A stretch of DNA of 64,000 nucleotides, taken from positions 2,480,001-2,544,000 of the forward strand of contig OZ245751.1 of NCBI GenBank assembly GCA_965227445.1, in the 5' to 3' direction. Both the position numbers and the translations under genes were made by a program. This DNA is from DT-110 sp030148525. GTDB lineage: Bacteria; Bacteroidota; Bacteroidia; Chitinophagales; Saprospiraceae. Shown one piece after another: positions 62,496 through 64,000 of the stretch. Position 1 is the stretch's first letter, and every line of letters starts with the position of its first letter. The notes under the pieces were generated by a model that was given only the letters and a program-made list of their open reading frames with translations, made no database searches and was not told the DNA's origin.

Positions 62496-64000
62496 ATGAG
62501 AATCATAATCTTAACTCTCTTGCTGGGAATTACCCAGCTTATGGGCGCACAGACTTACGACGATTACGTCGGCGGCGGCCACAACCGTAACATTACCGTC
62601 ACGACCAGCAGCGACTTTCAGCCCGAAGGCAGCGAACGCGTAGCGGCGGGTGTCAATACCCTCACCATTCCCGGACTGACCGGTAAGCTCATCGATGCCG
62701 GACGCTTTTTGGCGCAAGCCACCCTGGGCGCCGAACGGGCCACTATCGACTCCGTAGCGACCATTGGCTTTGAGGCCTGGATCGACCAGCAATTCGAGGA
62801 ACCCCCAACCTATATCCGGCCATTGATCCAGGAAGTGTACGACACTTCCTTCCAACGCTTCCTCGCGGCCGGGGGCGATACCATGCGCTACGCCGAACGC
62901 CCCAGCAACGAACACTTTGATTACGCCTGGTGGCAGGTCAATATGACCAACGACGACCTGCTGCGGCAACGGGTGGCGTTTGCCCTGAGCGAAATCTTTG
63001 TGATCTCCTTTAAGTCCGAACTCGACCGCTATGGCGAAGGGGTCGCCAGCTACTACGACGTACTGATCGAGCATGCGCTCGGAAACTTTAAAGACCTGCT
63101 GCGGGACGTAACCCTCCACCCCTGCATGGGGGTATACCTCACCCACCTCAATAATCCCAAGGCGAACCCCAACCGGAATATCTATCCCGACGAAAACTAC
63201 GCCCGGGAAATGATGCAACTGTTCACCATCGGCTTGTACGAGCTAAACCAGGATGGCACCCGCAAAAAGGACGGGGAGGGCAACGATATACCGACCTACG
63301 ACAATGACGATATCTTCGAATTCGCCAAGATCTTCACCGGTCTGGGCGGCGGTACGACGTTGGAGATGCCCGATACTGTGATCGAACCCGCCTTCGGACG
63401 CCGCCCCGGTATCATCGATATGGCCGAGCCCATGGTCATGTACGAGGACAAACACGAGCCGGGCGAAAAACGCCTGCTCAATGGTTTCGTGATCCCCGCC
63501 GGACAAACCGGTATGGAAGACATTGACGCCACCCTGGAACACCTGGTAAACCATCCTAACACGGGCCCCTTCATCGGACAGCAACTCATTCAGCGGCTGG
63601 TGAAATCCAATCCTTCGCCCGGTTACGTGCGGCGGGTAGCCGCCGTCTTTAACGATAACGGAGCCGGGGTGCGCGGGGACATGAAAGCGGTGATCAAAGC
63701 CATTCTGCTCGACGAAGAAGCGCGCAGTTGCCTCTGGTACAACGACCCCGCGCAGGGCAAGCTGAAAGAACCCATCATCCGCTACACCCACTTTGCGCGG
63801 GCTATGGGCAGGGTAAGTGAAAGCGGCTACTTCTGGAACCACGGGGCCGATTACGACGACGATGCCGGGCAGCATCCCATGTATTCACCTTCCGTCTTCA
63901 ACTTCTACTGGCCCGACTTCCAGCCCATCGGTCAGATCGCCGATCAGGGATTGGTGGCGCCGGAATTCCAGTCGCACAACTCGCGCACCAGCATCGGTTT
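62496..64000 (+). CDS. DUF1800 family exported protein, C-terminus beyond window
   Basis: The + frame from ATG 62496 runs open to the window edge (501 residues seen). It has a signal peptide (MRIIILTLLLGITQLMGAQ), then FLAQATLGAERATIDSVATI and the DUF1800 motifs QRVAFALSEIFVIS, NYAREMMQLFTIGLYELNQDG and a late MYSPSVFNFYWPDF. In this family the gene is usually followed by a DUF1501 gene on the same strand, which would lie beyond the window. These exported proteins are of unknown function. The frame is incomplete at its 3' end, and the opposite-strand frames over it are shadows. Confidence 0.88.
   Translation, partial: MRIIILTLLLGITQLMGAQTYDDYVGGGHNRNITVTTSSDFQPEGSERVAAGVNTLTIPGLTGKLIDAGRFLAQATLGAERATIDSVATIGFEAWIDQQFEEPPTYIRPLIQEVYDTSFQRFLAAGGDTMRYAERPSNEHFDYAWWQVNMTNDDLLRQRVAFALSEIFVISFKSELDRYGEGVASYYDVLIEHALGNFKDLLRDVTLHPCMGVYLTHLNNPKANPNRNIYPDENYAREMMQLFTIGLYELNQDGTRKKDGEGNDIPTYDNDDIFEFAKIFTGLGGGTTLEMPDTVIEPAFGRRPGIIDMAEPMVMYEDKHEPGEKRLLNGFVIPAGQTGMEDIDATLEHLVNHPNTGPFIGQQLIQRLVKSNPSPGYVRRVAAVFNDNGAGVRGDMKAVIKAILLDEEARSCLWYNDPAQGKLKEPIIRYTHFARAMGRVSESGYFWNHGADYDDDAGQHPMYSPSVFNFYWPDFQPIGQIADQGLVAPEFQSHNSRTSIG

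Noticed and set aside
62511..63875. Two long minus-strand frames at the right end
   Set aside because: The + strand has a continuous DUF1800 frame with signal peptide across the same region.

Overview
The window looks like a chromosomal segment of an aerobic member of the Bacteroidota, most likely a Saprospiria/Lewinella-type marine lineage. Visible reasons: type IX secretion C-terminal sorting domains on secreted proteins (27087-33539, 51499-53301), a lipid-anchored TamA homologue (TamL type), DUF4249, DUF4403 and DUF1800 proteins, a long-form PurM, an isolated cytochrome oxidase subunit III, and a Bacteroidota-style -7 promoter box (TAnnTTTG) before purL. The class-level placement is inference.

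Layout. 1-3850: left-edge NAD(P)-binding oxidoreductase with its 5' end next to a 262-bp MITE, a DUF4249 remnant, a Cu(+) P-type ATPase and a divergent lipoprotein. 4114-12234: housekeeping genes (biotin carboxylase, S24-like regulator, triosephosphate isomerase, DUF72, polyphosphate kinase, fatty acid desaturase). 12337-26452: acyl-ACP thioesterase, zinc-ribbon protein, DUF2256 protein, oxidase subunit III, purL, thioredoxin lipoprotein, SpoU methyltransferase, tamL, a second MITE copy, nth overlapping purM, terC and yebC. 26652-42481: mainly exported proteins (a 2150-aa M23/FN3/T9SS protein, a duplicated-module protein, an ABM-like duplication, a BNR-repeat protein) plus a DUF819 carrier and small membrane proteins. 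42831-56769: LON-domain protein, a 1866-aa alpha-2-macroglobulin lipoprotein, DUF4403, a four-PDZ T9SS protein and a second BNR protein of identical length to the first. 56924-64000: protease remnant, IS4-family element, gamma-glutamyltransferase, a repeat cluster and the start of a DUF1800 protein.

The most unusual feature is between the genes. At least a dozen intergenic arrays have a 7-bp period, with three to five fixed bases followed by variable ones (types RGGTNNN/NNNACCY, CCGTNNN, ACTGNNN, AATGNNN/CATTCNN, GCGTCGA). They are often built as two inverted arms around gene ends, and they supply the stop codons of four genes. An insertion sequence sits inside one array. Other repeat layers are the two near-identical MITEs with 3-bp TTA duplications and a reduced relative inside a dead protease gene, a GGC-GAAA-GCC type palindrome flanked by T and A runs that is concentrated in intergenic DNA, a 253-bp tandem repeat, and a family of long inverted repeats around TACCTAACGGCAC.

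Genes at both window edges are incomplete. No rRNA, tRNA or CRISPR array was seen. Functional calls rest on motif reading only; no database search was possible.
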